A stretch of DNA of 64,000 bases from Micropterix aruncella (taxonomy: Eukaryota > Arthropoda > Insecta > Lepidoptera > Micropterigidae): the NCBI GenBank assembly GCA_944548615.1, contig OX155955.1, positions 10,845,921 to 10,909,920 on the forward strand. Direction: 5' to 3'. The notes beneath the pieces were generated by a model. That model had not been told where the DNA came from and searched no databases. It saw only the letters and a program-made list of their open reading frames with translations. How positions within the stretch are numbered: the first letter of the stretch is position 1; each line of letters opens with the position of its first letter. Of the stretch, positions 34,125 through 47,352 are shown piece by piece. Position numbers and translations under genes: made by a program.

Positions 34125-36145
34125 ACAAAATGGAAAAGTGTTTGTTCACCTATAGGGAACACATGCAAACAAAACAGGAAATAAAAAATGTTTAGTAACA
34201 TGCCTGGGTGATTTGAAATGGATTGACCCCATTATAAAATCGCTTTTTGGGAATCAAAAGGAATCAAGACGTCGAAATAAATCCAAATCTCGAGGTATTT
34301 TTTTTACGGTCACGATACTTTCTCAATCCTTTAATATGATCTAATGTAAAAATGCGATGTATTTATTTCTTTCGATATTTCCTATTATGTTAACATTTGA
34401 TTATTTAATTTAGTACTTATCTATTAATAGCCATGCTCTATTAAATTTGGGGATATACTTACATAATTCCAATAAGGAAGTATTACGGTTTTATGAGTTT
34501 ATGGCTAAGGAATTAGTCTTAATGGTCATTATTTTGATCGTAAACGTCGAGAGTTTCGGGTGCGGATATTTCGTGTGTTTATACATTTGCGAACTTTCTT
34601 TCGTCATAATTGCATACACCTTGAGCAACATCTACGGCTGCCTTTTGCGGGAAAATGAACAGCACTGACCTTACTCCACTTCATACTTTATCCACCTCAA
34701 ATAGCATTGTGATTCTTATCTTAATTTATATAACTATTAGGAAAGCCTTTCAGCGGACACGGTAAAAAAAGCACTTTCCCAGTCTGTTCAATTTCAGTTT
34801 CGGTCTCCATTATTAGGTTTCCATAGCCATTTGCGTCACAAACGCTTTATTTTGTACATTATGTCCGACCATTGGCGCCACATGGCAAATGGAAGTGGGT
34901 CGGGCGACGAGACATTTATTAGCAAATGTGATTGTATTTTCTTGATCGGTCTCAATATGTATATCAGCATGGCACGTGTTGGATTTTGAGACACTTGTTG
35001 AATTTGTGAGATACTTGTTGAGTTGAGTTTAGGCGCATGGGCGAAAAATGACAAACTATTTATGTTGACAAGATGAAGGGTTACGGTTAAGAACGATCAA
35101 TATCAACTTTGTCAAATTTTTGGTAACTTTATTTTAAAAACTAATAATATCTTATTTTAGCCAGGGTTTGTTTGGGTGAAAAAAAATATATCTCTCCTGT
35201 TAACCAAACGATATGATGATTTATAGTTGAGTATCTAAAATTATACATTTTACCTTAATGTATACATTATAAGAAAGAGTATCTCATCCTCAAAAATAAC
35301 ATTAACATTGGTCGTTCTTCCACTTAGCTCTTCAGATGATTTACATGCCTACGAGAAATATAAAGATATGCAACCATCGATTAACACACGATAAAGATAC
35401 GCAAGCATCGATTAAACAAACTCACTAATTACTCAATAAATACCCTGATCATCGCATTAATAAATTACGTACAAATTCCCATTCATAAATTATGAACATT
35501 CAAGTAAATAAAGTAGCCGGCTGCGCACAGGAGTTGGATAATATTTTACGGATACGGTAGAGATTTCGCGTATTTTATTGGCCATAAATAAACGGGCGCT
35601 CAGAGTTAACTGCCAACGACGTAATGGCAGATAGCCGATCGGCAATAAAAAAACTACGATAAGGTTCTGGCGTTTTGTCTGGTATCGCGAATTGGTCGTT
35701 AATCTGCAGACACGGTAGAGTGTGATTTTAGAAAAAGGCGGTTAGAAAGATACTCACACTGTGGAAAACCCGCACCATACAATCTTAGACGGTGATGGAT
35801 GGAAACAAAGATGCAACAATAAAGTTGTATTTGCAACAATAAAGTTGTATTTGTATTATAATAATATTTGCAAAATACAATAAATGAGTTTTTGCTATAA
35901 TATGTACTTATTAGTATTAATACTCTCCATATATAATTATGTATATTATTATCTATTTACCTATTTTAATTGGTTCTATATAATGTAAAGCTGTCTTCTG
36001 TAAATAATATTATTATACTATATGATACCGAATCAGACAGAAGTATACTTTTTAATTTGTGGAAAAAAACACATGTTAGAATCATTATCTTTTTTGTAGA
36101 TTTAAAAACCATGTAAAATTAAATCAAATTTAAAAACCATGTAAC
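34125..36145. other. Mostly featureless AT-rich DNA
   Basis: The short frame at 34447-34668 is hydrophobic (for example LVLMVIILIVNVESFG), but nothing supports it as a gene. A 20-bp perfect tandem duplication of GCAACAATAAAGTTGTATTT lies at 35813-35852. Confidence 0.4.
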
Positions 36146-36149
36146 AAGA

Positions 36150-36405
36150 AAAATAACGCATAAAATACAGCACAGCCAGATACAAACCTTCTAGGTCTAG
36201 AAAATGTGTGAATTTCCCGTCACCTTGGGTATGCTCGCATAAATACGAGTATATAAATAGAGCTGTAATTTCCACTTATTAATATTTGTTTGTAATTATT
36301 ACCATATGTATCAATCCGAAACTCTTATTAACAATCTGCATGTCCAGTTCTTTACTTTGTACATTACTTCATAAAGAAAAAATGAAATAAATAAATATAT
36401 AGTAG
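36150..36405 (+). mobile_element. LINE 3' UTR with decayed stem-loop
   Basis: GCACAGCCA (36170-36178) and the inner hairpin ACCT-TCT-AGGT match the structured 3' UTR seen on the minus strand at 59033-59073, but the closing strand is mutated. An AAATAAATAAATA run near 36385-36400 is the likely tail. Confidence 0.5.
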
Positions 36406-36999
36406 CTATTTATATAGCAAATGCTAAGAGACTCAATATAATTATTGAGGTTGAAATACCATCATTATTGTGATTTAAAACAATATATAGTAGCAACTAC
36501 TATCTGAACACAGTATCCACTACTTTGTGGTTCTATATAGGTTGATGTGACACCTTTATAGGTTGTTGTGGACTAAATTTTACTTTGTTCATATTTTTCT
36601 GTAACCCTTCCTACTTGCACAACAAGTAATGGGTGATTCCAACCTAGGTTTTAATCAGGGCGAGTGATGAGATCATCTCAAAATGATTCCATTCAGAATT
36701 TACTGTTCAATATTGACTATAATTTGTATATTTGGCCTTTAAACTGTTTAATAACTTTCCAAAGTCAATAGAATATTTAGAACCAAAAATGTTCGAATAT
36801 AGAGTTAAATACAGGTAATTTGATAATTGTTCATTATTCCTAATAATTATTGTCGTTTTACATAGGTGATTATTGAGCATTTATCGTCTATTTTGTCTGG
36901 CTTTGTTTATTATAAGTATTATTTTTATCGATTATTTGTTGCGTTACTTTTAGACTATAGATTTGTTTGTTTTTTGTTTTTTATTTTTTTTGTTGATTC

Positions 37000-37125
37000 T
37001 TTGTTTTTTATTTTTTATTATTTGTTTCATAAATATTTTCATTATTTGTGTTTTAAACATTTATTATTATGACTTATCGAACTGTAATGGCAATTTCGAA
37101 TAAATAAAAGACTTTTGACTTTTGA
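37000..37125 (+). mobile_element. LINE 3' terminus with (TTTTGAC)n tail
   Basis: The sequence ends AATAAATAAAAGAC followed by two TTTTGAC units, the tail style of jockey-like LINEs. The phenylalanine/leucine-rich frame just upstream (36866-37072) is T-rich UTR translation. Confidence 0.5.
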
Positions 37126-37129
37126 CCAT

Positions 37130-38600
37130 TTCAATCAATAGTTTTCTAGTCATCACGTGCATATCATCTATCATCACGTGCATAAATACGAATTTGCATC
37201 CAGCAACAAAAACACTAAATGCGGTTATTGCCCTTCTTATCTATATAGTAGAATATTAATTTGCACGAGGACCATAACTACTTATCATTCGAATACTTAC
37301 GCGAGCGATAATGATCGTTAAATTATCTAGAATGTTCCATGATTAAATGCGTTTCGCTTAACGCTGCATGCTCGTGTTTTCATTTATCTTTGGACTTATT
37401 GCGCTGAAGTTTCAATAATTTATTTGCGAACGTGCATGGAACTGGCACTGGAACTGAATTAGACAGGACCAAAGTTTATCGGAAACTGGAGGTTGAGGTC
37501 AACGAATTTGAAACATGTTTACATTTTTAAATGCGGGGGTAGTGAAAGAAAAGCAATGAAGATAGGAACCGACCCGATAAAACTCGTCATCTAGAGCAGT
37601 ATTTTGTGCATAATAGATACGTAGCAATAAATACGCGCTAACGTTGCACACAATCGTCTATTGGCTAACGAGAAATAACCACAAAAAAAATATAAAATAC
37701 GAAGAGTCGAGCTTATTGTCACGTGGCAATAAGCTCTTACAGTTAACCTACAAATAAGCTCTTATATCTTACAGTTAACCTAATCACGGTGTAGTGGTAT
37801 AAGAGCGCGCTGTGGAAATAAATATTATTAAGTTTGTTCACATAACATACAAATTACTATACTAAGAATGCCCTATTAGTGGATATCGGGAGAGGTAGGG
37901 AAGAGAAAAGGAACGACTGGTTACTTCTTAGAAAAGTAGTACTTTTTGAGGTTAGTCTTGATACTAACTAATTTGATACTAACAGGATACTAAGGAAGGC
38001 GAGTTTCGTACACTTTCTTTATAATAATTTGAAAAATGAATTCACGCATTTAGCTATTAGGCTCAGATATTACCCTTACGACATAGCTCTAGTTAGTCGC
38101 AGGATTATATCTCAAAATTTATTTAATTGATTTCAAAAATCCTAAAATCTAAAATCCTAAAATACAAAATCTTAAAATCGACCAAAATCCTAAAATCTAA
38201 TAAGCAACATTTTGTGTATTACATTATTGACTTTTCGACGTTTCAATTAACTATTGAAGTTTTTGTTTGTAATTTTAGAAAAGTTATTTAGTTGCTAGTT
38301 TGAATGTGGCTTAAGGTTTCTGTATTCATTTGCCATCTGCGGTAAACACCGTTGCCACCCCTGTCTTTGTCAAGTCATTTATCAATCCTTCGCAATATAT
38401 GAGCATCAGTATCGTTGAGCGCATCGTAATATCGGCCGCATAACGTCGCTGCGGTGAAGCAATTTAACGGTAAAATGCCAGCGTCGCAGTTTCAATGCGC
38501 AAAAGCCAGCCCCAGCACAGATTAGAAAACAGCCATAATATGTATAAATATTCCAGATGCGACACATTTTTGAAAGTGGGCAAGCTGTGTATAGAATACA
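37130..38600. other. No supported feature
   Basis: AT-rich. A region of repeated AAAATCYTAAAATC units lies at about 38130-38200. I see no coding signal. Confidence 0.4.
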
Positions 38601-38604
38601 CTCA

Positions 38605-38930
38605 AGATGGACCTTTCATGGGCTTCAATCCTTACAATCAAGAAGGAAATGCGCAGACATGGTGTTTTCCATAAATTATTGAAAGGTTATATTGATTGTT
38701 CTGATCTTCTTGGAATGGTATCTTTCCGTGTACCACCGCGACTCACTCGCCAAACAGAGTTATTCCACCTTCCGCAGGTTAGCACTAATTATGCACAAAT
38801 CTGTTTCATGTATAGGGTATGTAAAATTTGTAATACGCAGCTCGGCGATATTGACGTATTCAATACGTCATCATTCGCTCTTGACAAAGCAATTATTAAT
38901 GACGGTGTTGATTTAATATTCTAATCGCAA
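38605..38930 (+). mobile_element. Jockey-like LINE, RT C-terminal domain fragment
   Basis: The frame 38607-38924 follows the C-terminal RT domain of jockey-group LINEs. RRHGVFHKLLKGYIDCSDLL corresponds to the RR-LL-G-I-S--LL segment, FRVPPRLTRQTELFHLP to the F-VP---TR---F segment, and DIDVFNTS to the usual terminal D-F. No catalytic FADD block remains. The frame is intact over about 100 codons but 5'-truncated. Confidence 0.75.
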
Positions 38931-39135
38931 TACATAATATATTATTAATAATATTTATTCAAGAATATCTTTAAATAATATGTATGAATATATTATGGAA
39001 CATGTATATACATAAAATTTTATTTACTTATTATGACTCCTTTCTTCCCAGTTCCCACCTCTCCCTATGTGTGTTTATTCTTCGAAAAAAAATATGTTAT
39101 TGTTGTGTTTAAATTATGAATGTTTAAGTGGAAAC

Positions 39136-39868
39136 AAGGCTACGCGTATGCTGAGACGCAGGCGACGCAGGACGGCATAACACAGATTTTGCAGGACAGG
39201 GCAGTTGAGGCACGAGCGTAGGCCACGAGCGTAGGCTGCGACGCAGCTAAATGACACAGATACATTCATGCGCGTTCTAGCTAGTACAAAGAATATACAG
39301 TTTTCGAGTTGAACAGTAAAATGACTTAGTCAGAATCTGATTATGAAATTAATGAGTTGTTAATACTTTACAGTTTGTTAAAGCGTAAAAAAACTATTTG
39401 GAAAAGTAATTGTCTGAAAAAACTCTCTACTAATGGAGAATGTGTACTCTCGAGAGAGTTATCTGACAAACAATTCAAAAACTACTTTCAGTTAGACAAA
39501 ACTCAATTTGATTATGATCACAACATTATACATGATGAAATTCACAAGAAAGGTTGCAAATCTCGCCAACAGTAACTCTTTAAATGTATTTTTTGAATAA
39601 TCTGGATGACTTGTATCATACAACAAGGCCCCCAACGAACTATTTCATGTAAATGTTCCGTCATCATGAAATCTACCTAAATACACATTTCGCCCTGCTC
39701 ATGTCGCGCAGAGATCTGTACCGGAACTACAACGAGGCGCAGAGCAGGGTAGACACATGTCTGCGCCGCAGTGTACGCATTTCTCAGTAAGTTCATACAA
39801 TACAACATCTGCTCCGCCCTGCGCTTCCTGAACCTGCGTCGCCTGCGTCTCAGCATACGCTTAGCCTT
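39136..39868 (+). mobile_element. PIF/Harbinger deletion derivative with transposase remnant
   Basis: Ends of about 36 bp (AAGGCTACGCGTATGCTGAG and GACGCAGGCGACGCAGG on the left, its inverted copy at 39833-39868) enclose 730 bp. Inside, the frame to 39575 resembles the N-terminus of HARBI1-like transposases: an acidic SESDYE start, a basic LLKRKKTIWK segment, then ELSDKQFKNYFQLDKTQFDY. An in-frame TAG follows the first ATG, and the frame stops after about 80 codons. No DDE catalytic residues remain. It would need transposase in trans. Confidence 0.75.
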
Positions 39869-39965
39869 AGTCGTATACCCAGATATATGCTACATCCAGC
39901 CTAGTTGGGTATGCGCTGAGCATGGTCATGTGAATGTGGACCGTCGTTTACTTCGCACCATTACG
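39869..39965 (+). mobile_element. LINE 3' UTR fragment with conserved stem-loop
   Basis: ATACCCA (39875-39881) pairs with TGGGTAT (39906-39912) around GATATATGCTACATCCAGCC, in the same arrangement as the 3' UTR hairpins at 6745 and 44165 but with an A-T pair replacing G-C. No tail is visible. It abuts the Harbinger element. Confidence 0.55.
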
Positions 39966-40194
39966 TGGTATGACCATTTTTATGTATTTCCACATTATGT
40001 TTAAAATTTGTAGAGGTAGTTTATTGGCGGTATAGATTTATTTTTGTATAAATTCGAATGTATGAATGTGATACATGTTATGAAGGTTGCATGGTGTTGT
40101 CATCAAAAGGCATCTTCAAAAAGGTATCGAAACTGGCCACCTGTAAGATAACTTCCGCTATTTATTAACGTGGACACAAATCGTGTCGCATCTG

Positions 40195-40500
40195 TTGAAA
40201 ATACGCATTGGTATCGTATCTGTGGCGCCGCGCCGGTCGGACAGGAAAAGGCCGGTTGGGCGGGTAGGGCTGTACGAAGGGGTGCGGCGGGTGGCGGCCG
40301 AGTAGGCGGCGCCCGCCCACTGACGGCGTCGACGTCGCGTCGCCCACGTCGCGGCGCGCCTGGGGCGGCAATCGCCTCGCTCGCTCCTCTCGTTTGCATC
40401 CATTTACGCTCACTCTTTGTATCCAACAGTAGCCGAGTACGTCCGCGACAAGCCCGCTGGAAATTACAATCTGTCGGCTTTGCGTTCAGCTGCTAATATG
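40195..40500. promoter_or_regulatory. CpG-rich patch, possible promoter or 5' exon
   Basis: Roughly 200 bp are about 70 percent GC and full of CpG, with GGGCGGG and GGGGCGG boxes, inside AT-rich DNA. Open frames in several phases on both strands are side effects of the composition. No TATA box is seen. Undecayed CpG density can mark an unmethylated promoter, but no downstream coding exon was found. A GC-rich repeat is an alternative. Confidence 0.35.
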
Positions 40501-40882
40501 TGCGCAGTAAATAGATATAAAGCACTGAACGCATTGGAATAAATTAAATTGGCGTAGCGAATCGAACTATCGTTGTTGTTTTATACAGATGTTTTAACGC
40601 AATCGACATTTTAAATTTTAGATGTTTAATTTTTCTAAAAAACATTGAGAAATAAATAGATCACTTTAAAGTTTGCTACTTGCTACTTATACATGTTAAC
40701 TAGAGTTGGGAGTTCAGTCAATGAACGCATATCACTTACAGTGAGAGAGTAAAAAAACTCGTTGGTAAATGAAGTGGAGCGGTGAAGCGATCTAGTAGAG
40801 CTGATAAAATCCATTTAAGCTGTAGTTTCTGTGCTTCGCAAACAATGATTAAGTATATGTTCGTTTCTATTATCTCAACGTT

Positions 40883-41193
40883 GGGGGCGATTGCGTTTCT
40901 TCGTGAACTAAAATCGGAAATAAGTTCTTGCGAACGGGACAGGGTAACACGCTAAAGAGGAATATGAAATGAACGGTTATCACTTTTTCGCATTAAAACT
41001 ACCCACCAAAGATAAAGCATCGGAATCTAAGACCGCACGAAATGTGTTTAAATTTATTCGGACGAGTATAAGTTCGACAGGTAGTTTTTATCGACGATCG
41101 TTCGTTTCATATTCCGCTCTACTAACGTATTGCTCTATCTCGTTCGCTTGAACTAATTTCAGTTTTAGTTCACAAAGAAACGCAATCGGGCCC
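40883..41193. mobile_element. MITE family M2, copy 2
   Basis: The left end GGGGGCGATTGCGTTTCTTC and right end GAAACGCAATCGGGCCC form inverted repeats that extend about 90 bp inward (GAACTAAAA, CGAACGGGACAGGGTAACAC and their counterparts). It shares these ends with 22792-23038 but has a longer centre. Confidence 0.75.
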
Positions 41194-41199
41194 TTTGCA

Positions 41200-42038
41200 T
41201 TGTAAACTTTTATTTTGGATTTAAATAAATAAAAAAACCCGGGTACAAAAGAGAGAACGTACTAGAAATCTTGATTACAATAATCGCTATCGTAATACTC
41301 GTACATCTTAACCAACCGACGTTCGTCAATAAACTACTCAAATCGGTTGAACCTAATGATCTGGCTAGTACCTAAATTTGTAAATCTATGTAAAATACTG
41401 GTAACAAACACACTTACAATAAACACATTCCTAAATCTAACTCATTTTTTTCTATAATTATTATGCAACACAACAGTACTTAGTATAAATATCTATATCT
41501 ATATATACACTATACGACGTATCTGTATTATGTATCCATATATCCATATACCATCGTCCAACTCCTTCTTCCTAATCACTTCCAATTCTCTGCCTTCCTC
41601 AGCGACTTTATATTTAGACTCAATATTTTATTTGAATTTGAAATTTTTAATTTAAATATGCTAATATTTCTTTGAAATTCGCTAACTATCGCAGGAAACG
41701 ATCATCGACCGAATATTTTTTTTCCGTATAAATATGTATAACACGCGATTTCGCTGTATGCGCTGTATGTTTCTAGAAAAAAAAAACATTAAATGTAAAA
41801 TGGTTTCCAATTTTTATATTATAATTAGGTCAAAAAAGCTAATAGTATCCTTAATAATTCATAGACATTAAAACAACTTGACTTCATTTCAATTGTATGT
41901 AAATCAACTTGTTATACCAATATTATTCAATTTTATTCCCAGCTATTATATTATATTTCCCACATATTGTTATTATTCGGAAAATCCCGCATTAATTTAC
42001 TAACCTTGGAAGTTACATCATATTACAATACATACATT
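41200..42038. other. AT-rich DNA without feature
   Basis: No coding or repeat signal recognised apart from short ATCTATAT runs. Confidence 0.45.
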
Positions 42039-42046
42039 GCCTAAAA

Positions 42047-42444
42047 CAGTGTTTTTCAACCTTTTTCAGATCGCGACCCCTTTTTTGGTAAAAAAAATAA
42101 AACAAACGCGACCCCCCCCCCCCCTCCCCCCTCCCTCCCCTTAGGCGGTAACTTATTTCTCTCGACCCCCCTTAGTCTCTTTCACAGCTGTGCCTGTAAG
42201 CATTCAATAAAAAAATGGTAAAACAATGGCGAAAACCACATTAATTTTAACTGTTTTTCACTTTCGATGCTGTAATAATAATAATTCTGTGCTTACCTGT
42301 TTCCATCTTAGATCAACTAATAGTTTTTTAAAAGAAATAGCAAAAAACACACAATAAACATGTTTTTCTTCCGAATCTGTAAATGTTTGCATAATATATA
42401 ATAAATAATTTTTAATATTTTCGTTTTTTTTAGAGATAGCCAGC

Positions 42445-42480
<36 letters not shown>

Positions 42481-42504
42481 GACTCTTCGCGTTGGAAAAC
42501 ATCG
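42047..42504. mobile_element. hAT-type MITE with 8-bp target duplication
   Basis: It starts CAGTGTTTTTCAACC and ends GTTGGAAAACATCG, imperfect inverted repeats of the CAGTGNTTCTCAACC type common to hAT elements. It is flanked by the perfect 8-bp direct repeat GCCTAAAA (42039-42046 and 42505-42512), the hAT target-site length. The CGCGACCCC subterminal motif is also typical. It contains poly-C runs including about 31 C at 42446-42476. It encodes no transposase. Confidence 0.88.
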
Positions 42505-42978
42505 GCCTAAAAGACTCAGAGATTGTTCTTTGGATGTTGCCTTATTTTATACATTTGCCTGAAAGACCTAGAATTCCTAGTGATTCTACAAAATCGCTGG
42601 GTTTGCCTTTTCGCATCTATAAAACGACAATACAGAGAAACTATTATAAGAACTGGCTTCGTAACTCTTTTTGTGTGCATGTGTACGTTATCCTTCACAT
42701 TTGAAATTGCGATATGATAAATAACGTCAGGCCTCTGAGCCTCTCGAAATGTGTATTTGACCGACATAACCTGCCTAGGAATGTTTGGCCTGAGGCCGCG
42801 AGCAAGGTCGCTATCCTTTCGATTACGTTCGTGTATGGTACTATTCTGAGGCTAGTATATCGCAGCCACATACTGTAATTCCGCACTTCAGTATTTATCT
42901 ACTTAGTGTATGTGTTCAACACGTTATTCGTTAGAAACACACGATAGGTATACATAGATAAAACATAGATATTATTTC

Positions 42979-44327
<1,349 letters not shown>

Positions 44328-44462
44328 TCCTACTACCACCGGTCCAAATGACACAGCCTCAACAAATCTGCTTCTTTCAAAACCAACTTTAGTGCAGGTT
44401 TCGATAAATATTGGAGGACTACCTTGCTCTAATTTTTGATTTGTGACATGTACTAACACTTA

Positions 44463-44703
44463 GGCCGGGAATACACGTCAGAATCTTCTCTATGATAGTC
44501 GGATCCGATAGTCCGATCAGACTTATAGGAAGGCGCTCTTACATTACACTTGTTTGAACATGTAATAAAAGTCTGTTCCGACTATCGGATCGGACGTGTA
44601 TCGACTGTTCAAATAAATGTATGGAAAGAGTAACTTCCGATAGTCTGATCGGACTATCGGATCCGACTATCGTATAAAAAAAAACGGACGTGCATTCCCG
44701 GCC
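44463..44703. mobile_element. Harbinger-like MITE with TTA target duplication
   Basis: The terminal repeats GGCCGGGAATACACGTC and GACGTGCATTCCCGGCC match at 16 of 17 positions. TTA flanks both ends (44460-44462, 44704-44706). A perfect 28-bp subterminal inverted repeat lies at 44494-44521 and 44644-44671, built of GATAGTCCGATC-type units. It has no coding capacity. Confidence 0.85.
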
Positions 44704-44709
44704 TTACAG

Positions 44710-45360
44710 TGTGATATCCTACTGGTGCAGGAGACCCATCGTGGCCCTACTAGAAACAGAAATCTTATTTTGGCAGTTTATTTATCTAATTATGATTATA
44801 TGTATGTATTTATGTCCTATTTGAATATGTATTTATTTACTTTTGGATACGTATAATATGCTTACATTCCCTATTTTTTTAAATGTTATTTTATTTTTTA
44901 TAGAATCTTTTTAAATTGTATCGTACTCCAATTTTGCCAACTCTTATTGTCTCATCAACATGTCGGTTGAATGGAAAATATTGTTTATCTAGCATTTTTT
45001 CTACCATTGTACCTTAAATGTATTATTTGTGCAATAAGGAGATTTTGATTAATACATCCATTCATTTATAGATAAAAATGCACCTCCATTTTCTAACATT
45101 TTTTTTCTTTTTTTCAGGTCAGTATGACGAGCCATCCAACACAAGCTTATCGATCATTCAACTTTGTATGTTTTTTTAAAAATAATATAACTATTTTTAT
45201 TATACTCATATGCCAATCGATTTACACTTACTGTAAGACCCGAGGCGCTCTCGGCCGTACACTTACGTATGCAAATTTTGTTTCGAGTTCGTTCTAAACG
45301 CAACAGTGGCATTTTAATTGCTTTGCTAGCAATAGCCGTACCACTTGGTCACTTCCACTG
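44710..45360. other. No supported feature
   Basis: AT-rich sequence with T-rich runs near 45100. I recognise no gene or element. Confidence 0.4.
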
Positions 45361-45377
45361 AAAATGCTATTTAGATT

Positions 45378-45589
45378 TTATGAAATCGAAGACTATCGCG
45401 GTTGTTTGACATTATAAATAGGATAGAAAACGAATTTACCGCGTGAAATTTGTAGGACCCGACGTTTCGGTGACGTTGCAGCCGCCGTTGTCTAGGGTAA
45501 ACTGACCCTAGACAACGGCGGCTGCAACGTCACCGAAACGTCGGGTCCTACAAATTTCACGCGGTAAATTCGTTTTCTATCCTATTTAT
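45378..45589. mobile_element. Penelope-like or foldback element forming a perfect palindrome
   Basis: Arms 45410-45498 and 45505-45593 are perfect 89-bp reverse complements around the 6-nt spacer AAACTG. The insert is flanked by the 15-bp direct repeat AATGCTATTTAGATT (45363-45377 and 45590-45604). The unpaired start ATGAAATCGAAGACTATCGC is shared with 10278. The arms carry CCGAAACGTCGGG, also present at 31985. The variable-length direct repeat and inverted arrangement fit Penelope-like retroelements, but no coding part is present. Confidence 0.75.
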
Positions 45590-46204
45590 AATGCTATTTA
45601 GATTGTTACAATAATTGGGCTCCTTCGCTTCAAAGCGAAAACTAGTACACTCATCTAACCGATATTTTGATATGCTCTTTGAAGGCCCGCCGTCAGGCAA
45701 AAGGCACTTGCCGCAAGGGAGCTAGTATCTTTCTTACAAATAATTACGCTAAAAAATATTTATGGCTAGGTAGCTTAAGAGCCAAAGTACATTGTACACT
45801 AAAACTTATGCCGCAATATTCTAAATAGCAAGAAACCCATGGACGTAATTCAGTAAAAATATTCGTAAAAATGTAAAATATTTTGTTAATCTCAAAGATG
45901 TATTGTTGAGTCAAAGAGTTGAAGAACACACTAAAAAATTGAAAACCTTTCGAAGTTTACTTGTTTTTTACTAAAATGGGGCAAAAGAATTCCTGCTATT
46001 TTTGCGAAATTCTTCTTTATTGTTAAAAAAATACGGAATTGTATTGAAATGTAATAAATTTTTAAATTATTAACTTATTTAGAGGATTAATCAGCTTATT
46101 GACTTATATATTGACACTGAGATACGTTATTTTAAAAATCGGAATCTGAAAATGACTATAGTCATTTTAGTTTGTTTTTTCGGTATTCCTCCAAGTATTT
46201 ATTA

Positions 46205-46330
46205 TAAGATACAGTCCGCTGACATAGTGGCTAGGTCACCTGATCTTACATTGTAAGGTTCCGGGTTTGATTCCTGGCTGGGTCTCCATTTTCCGTCGGG
46301 ACAAAGCTCCCCTTTAAAAGTTAAACGGTA
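46205..46330 (+). mobile_element. tRNA-derived SINE, diverged copy
   Basis: The A-box-like TGACATAGTGG and B-box-like GGTTTGATTCC, with the shared CCTGATCTTACATTGTAAGG between them, match the SINE at 23440. Both boxes have substitutions, so it is probably inactive. Confidence 0.7.
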
Positions 46331-46763
46331 GATGTCACTACCACTTATTATTTTAAATGGTTCATCAAAATTTCTAGAATCGAACAAAACTAAACGCAAA
46401 CATGGCCGAGCCCCGAGCTCTCGAAGCATCCGAACTCCATTCATCATACATGTCTACAAATGAAAATGAATTCATTTAGCATTTTAGCATGCGTGTGCGC
46501 TATCATTGCATGGCTCTCCGCGACGCCTCATAAATTATGATGGTAGGTAGTGAAGAGACCGGTTGCCGGGTGGGCGTAGAATTGTTCGTTCGCACAGTGG
46601 ATTCGCTTAGTGCTTCCGCACAAAACGGTTAATTATCACCACTATCGCGGGACCTACGGCACGTTGTTATGCGAAACGATTTGGTATTGATTATTATGAC
46701 ATTATGCGTCATGAAAAAACTTACAGCGGTCGCAATGGTGAAACGGAAAATACTAGACTAATT

Positions 46764-47352
46764 GAATCGGTCATTTTGAAAATAACAATTACCATAAAGT
46801 ACAGGAGAGTAAAAAAACTGATTTTCTTAAAATATTACAACTTTTTGTTTTAATATTTTTTAAAGTTAAATGCATTATTACTTTTAGGAAGATTTCCATC
46901 ACAAAAAAAATGTAATACTTTCCTAGAAACAAAAATAAAAGAAAATGTTGGTTATGTTATTTTTGAACGAAATGTCTAAATAAGTTGTTGTTTTATGTGA
47001 TTTCCGAAATGAATTCATACAATCGACTATCAGGAATTGGCATATCTTTCGATGTAGTAAATATAAAAAAGTATCGATGTAGTGAATAAAAAAAATAAAA
47101 AAGTTTCGATTACAGTGTAGATTACATAGGTTAGTTTTTGAGTAAATAATACCTTGAAACTCTTAATCAATAGCAGTTGTGGTGTTAGCGAAATGTCTCT
47201 GAAATTGAGGTGGCATTTTTATCACCAAATGACCCGACTTCTGTGCTATTTTCGATTGGCAATGTAAGCGGGATGGTTTTTAGTACCCAAGCCCAAAGAA
47301 TAAATACGTTGCGCAAAAGGTGACTTTATAAGGTTTTTGAAATGACCGATTC
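46764..47352. mobile_element. MITE with 4-bp AATT target duplication
   Basis: The terminal repeats GAATCGGTCATTT and AAATGACCGATTC are perfect over 13 bp. AATT is duplicated at 46760-46763 and 47353-47356. A related uninterrupted target is visible near 50328-50380 (GACTAATTGT and onward). The 589-bp interior is AT-rich and non-coding. A 4-bp duplication suggests a superfamily other than hAT, Harbinger or mariner. Confidence 0.75.

Noticed and set aside
36866..37072. Phe/Tyr/Leu-rich frame as a membrane protein
   Set aside because: The DNA is T-rich 3' UTR ending in a LINE tail. The hydrophobicity is a by-product of TTT and TTA codons.
40103..40496. Four overlapping frames of 80-108 codons in a CpG-rich patch
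   Set aside because: They are open in several phases on both strands because of GC content. The Arg/Pro/Ala-rich products show no domain.
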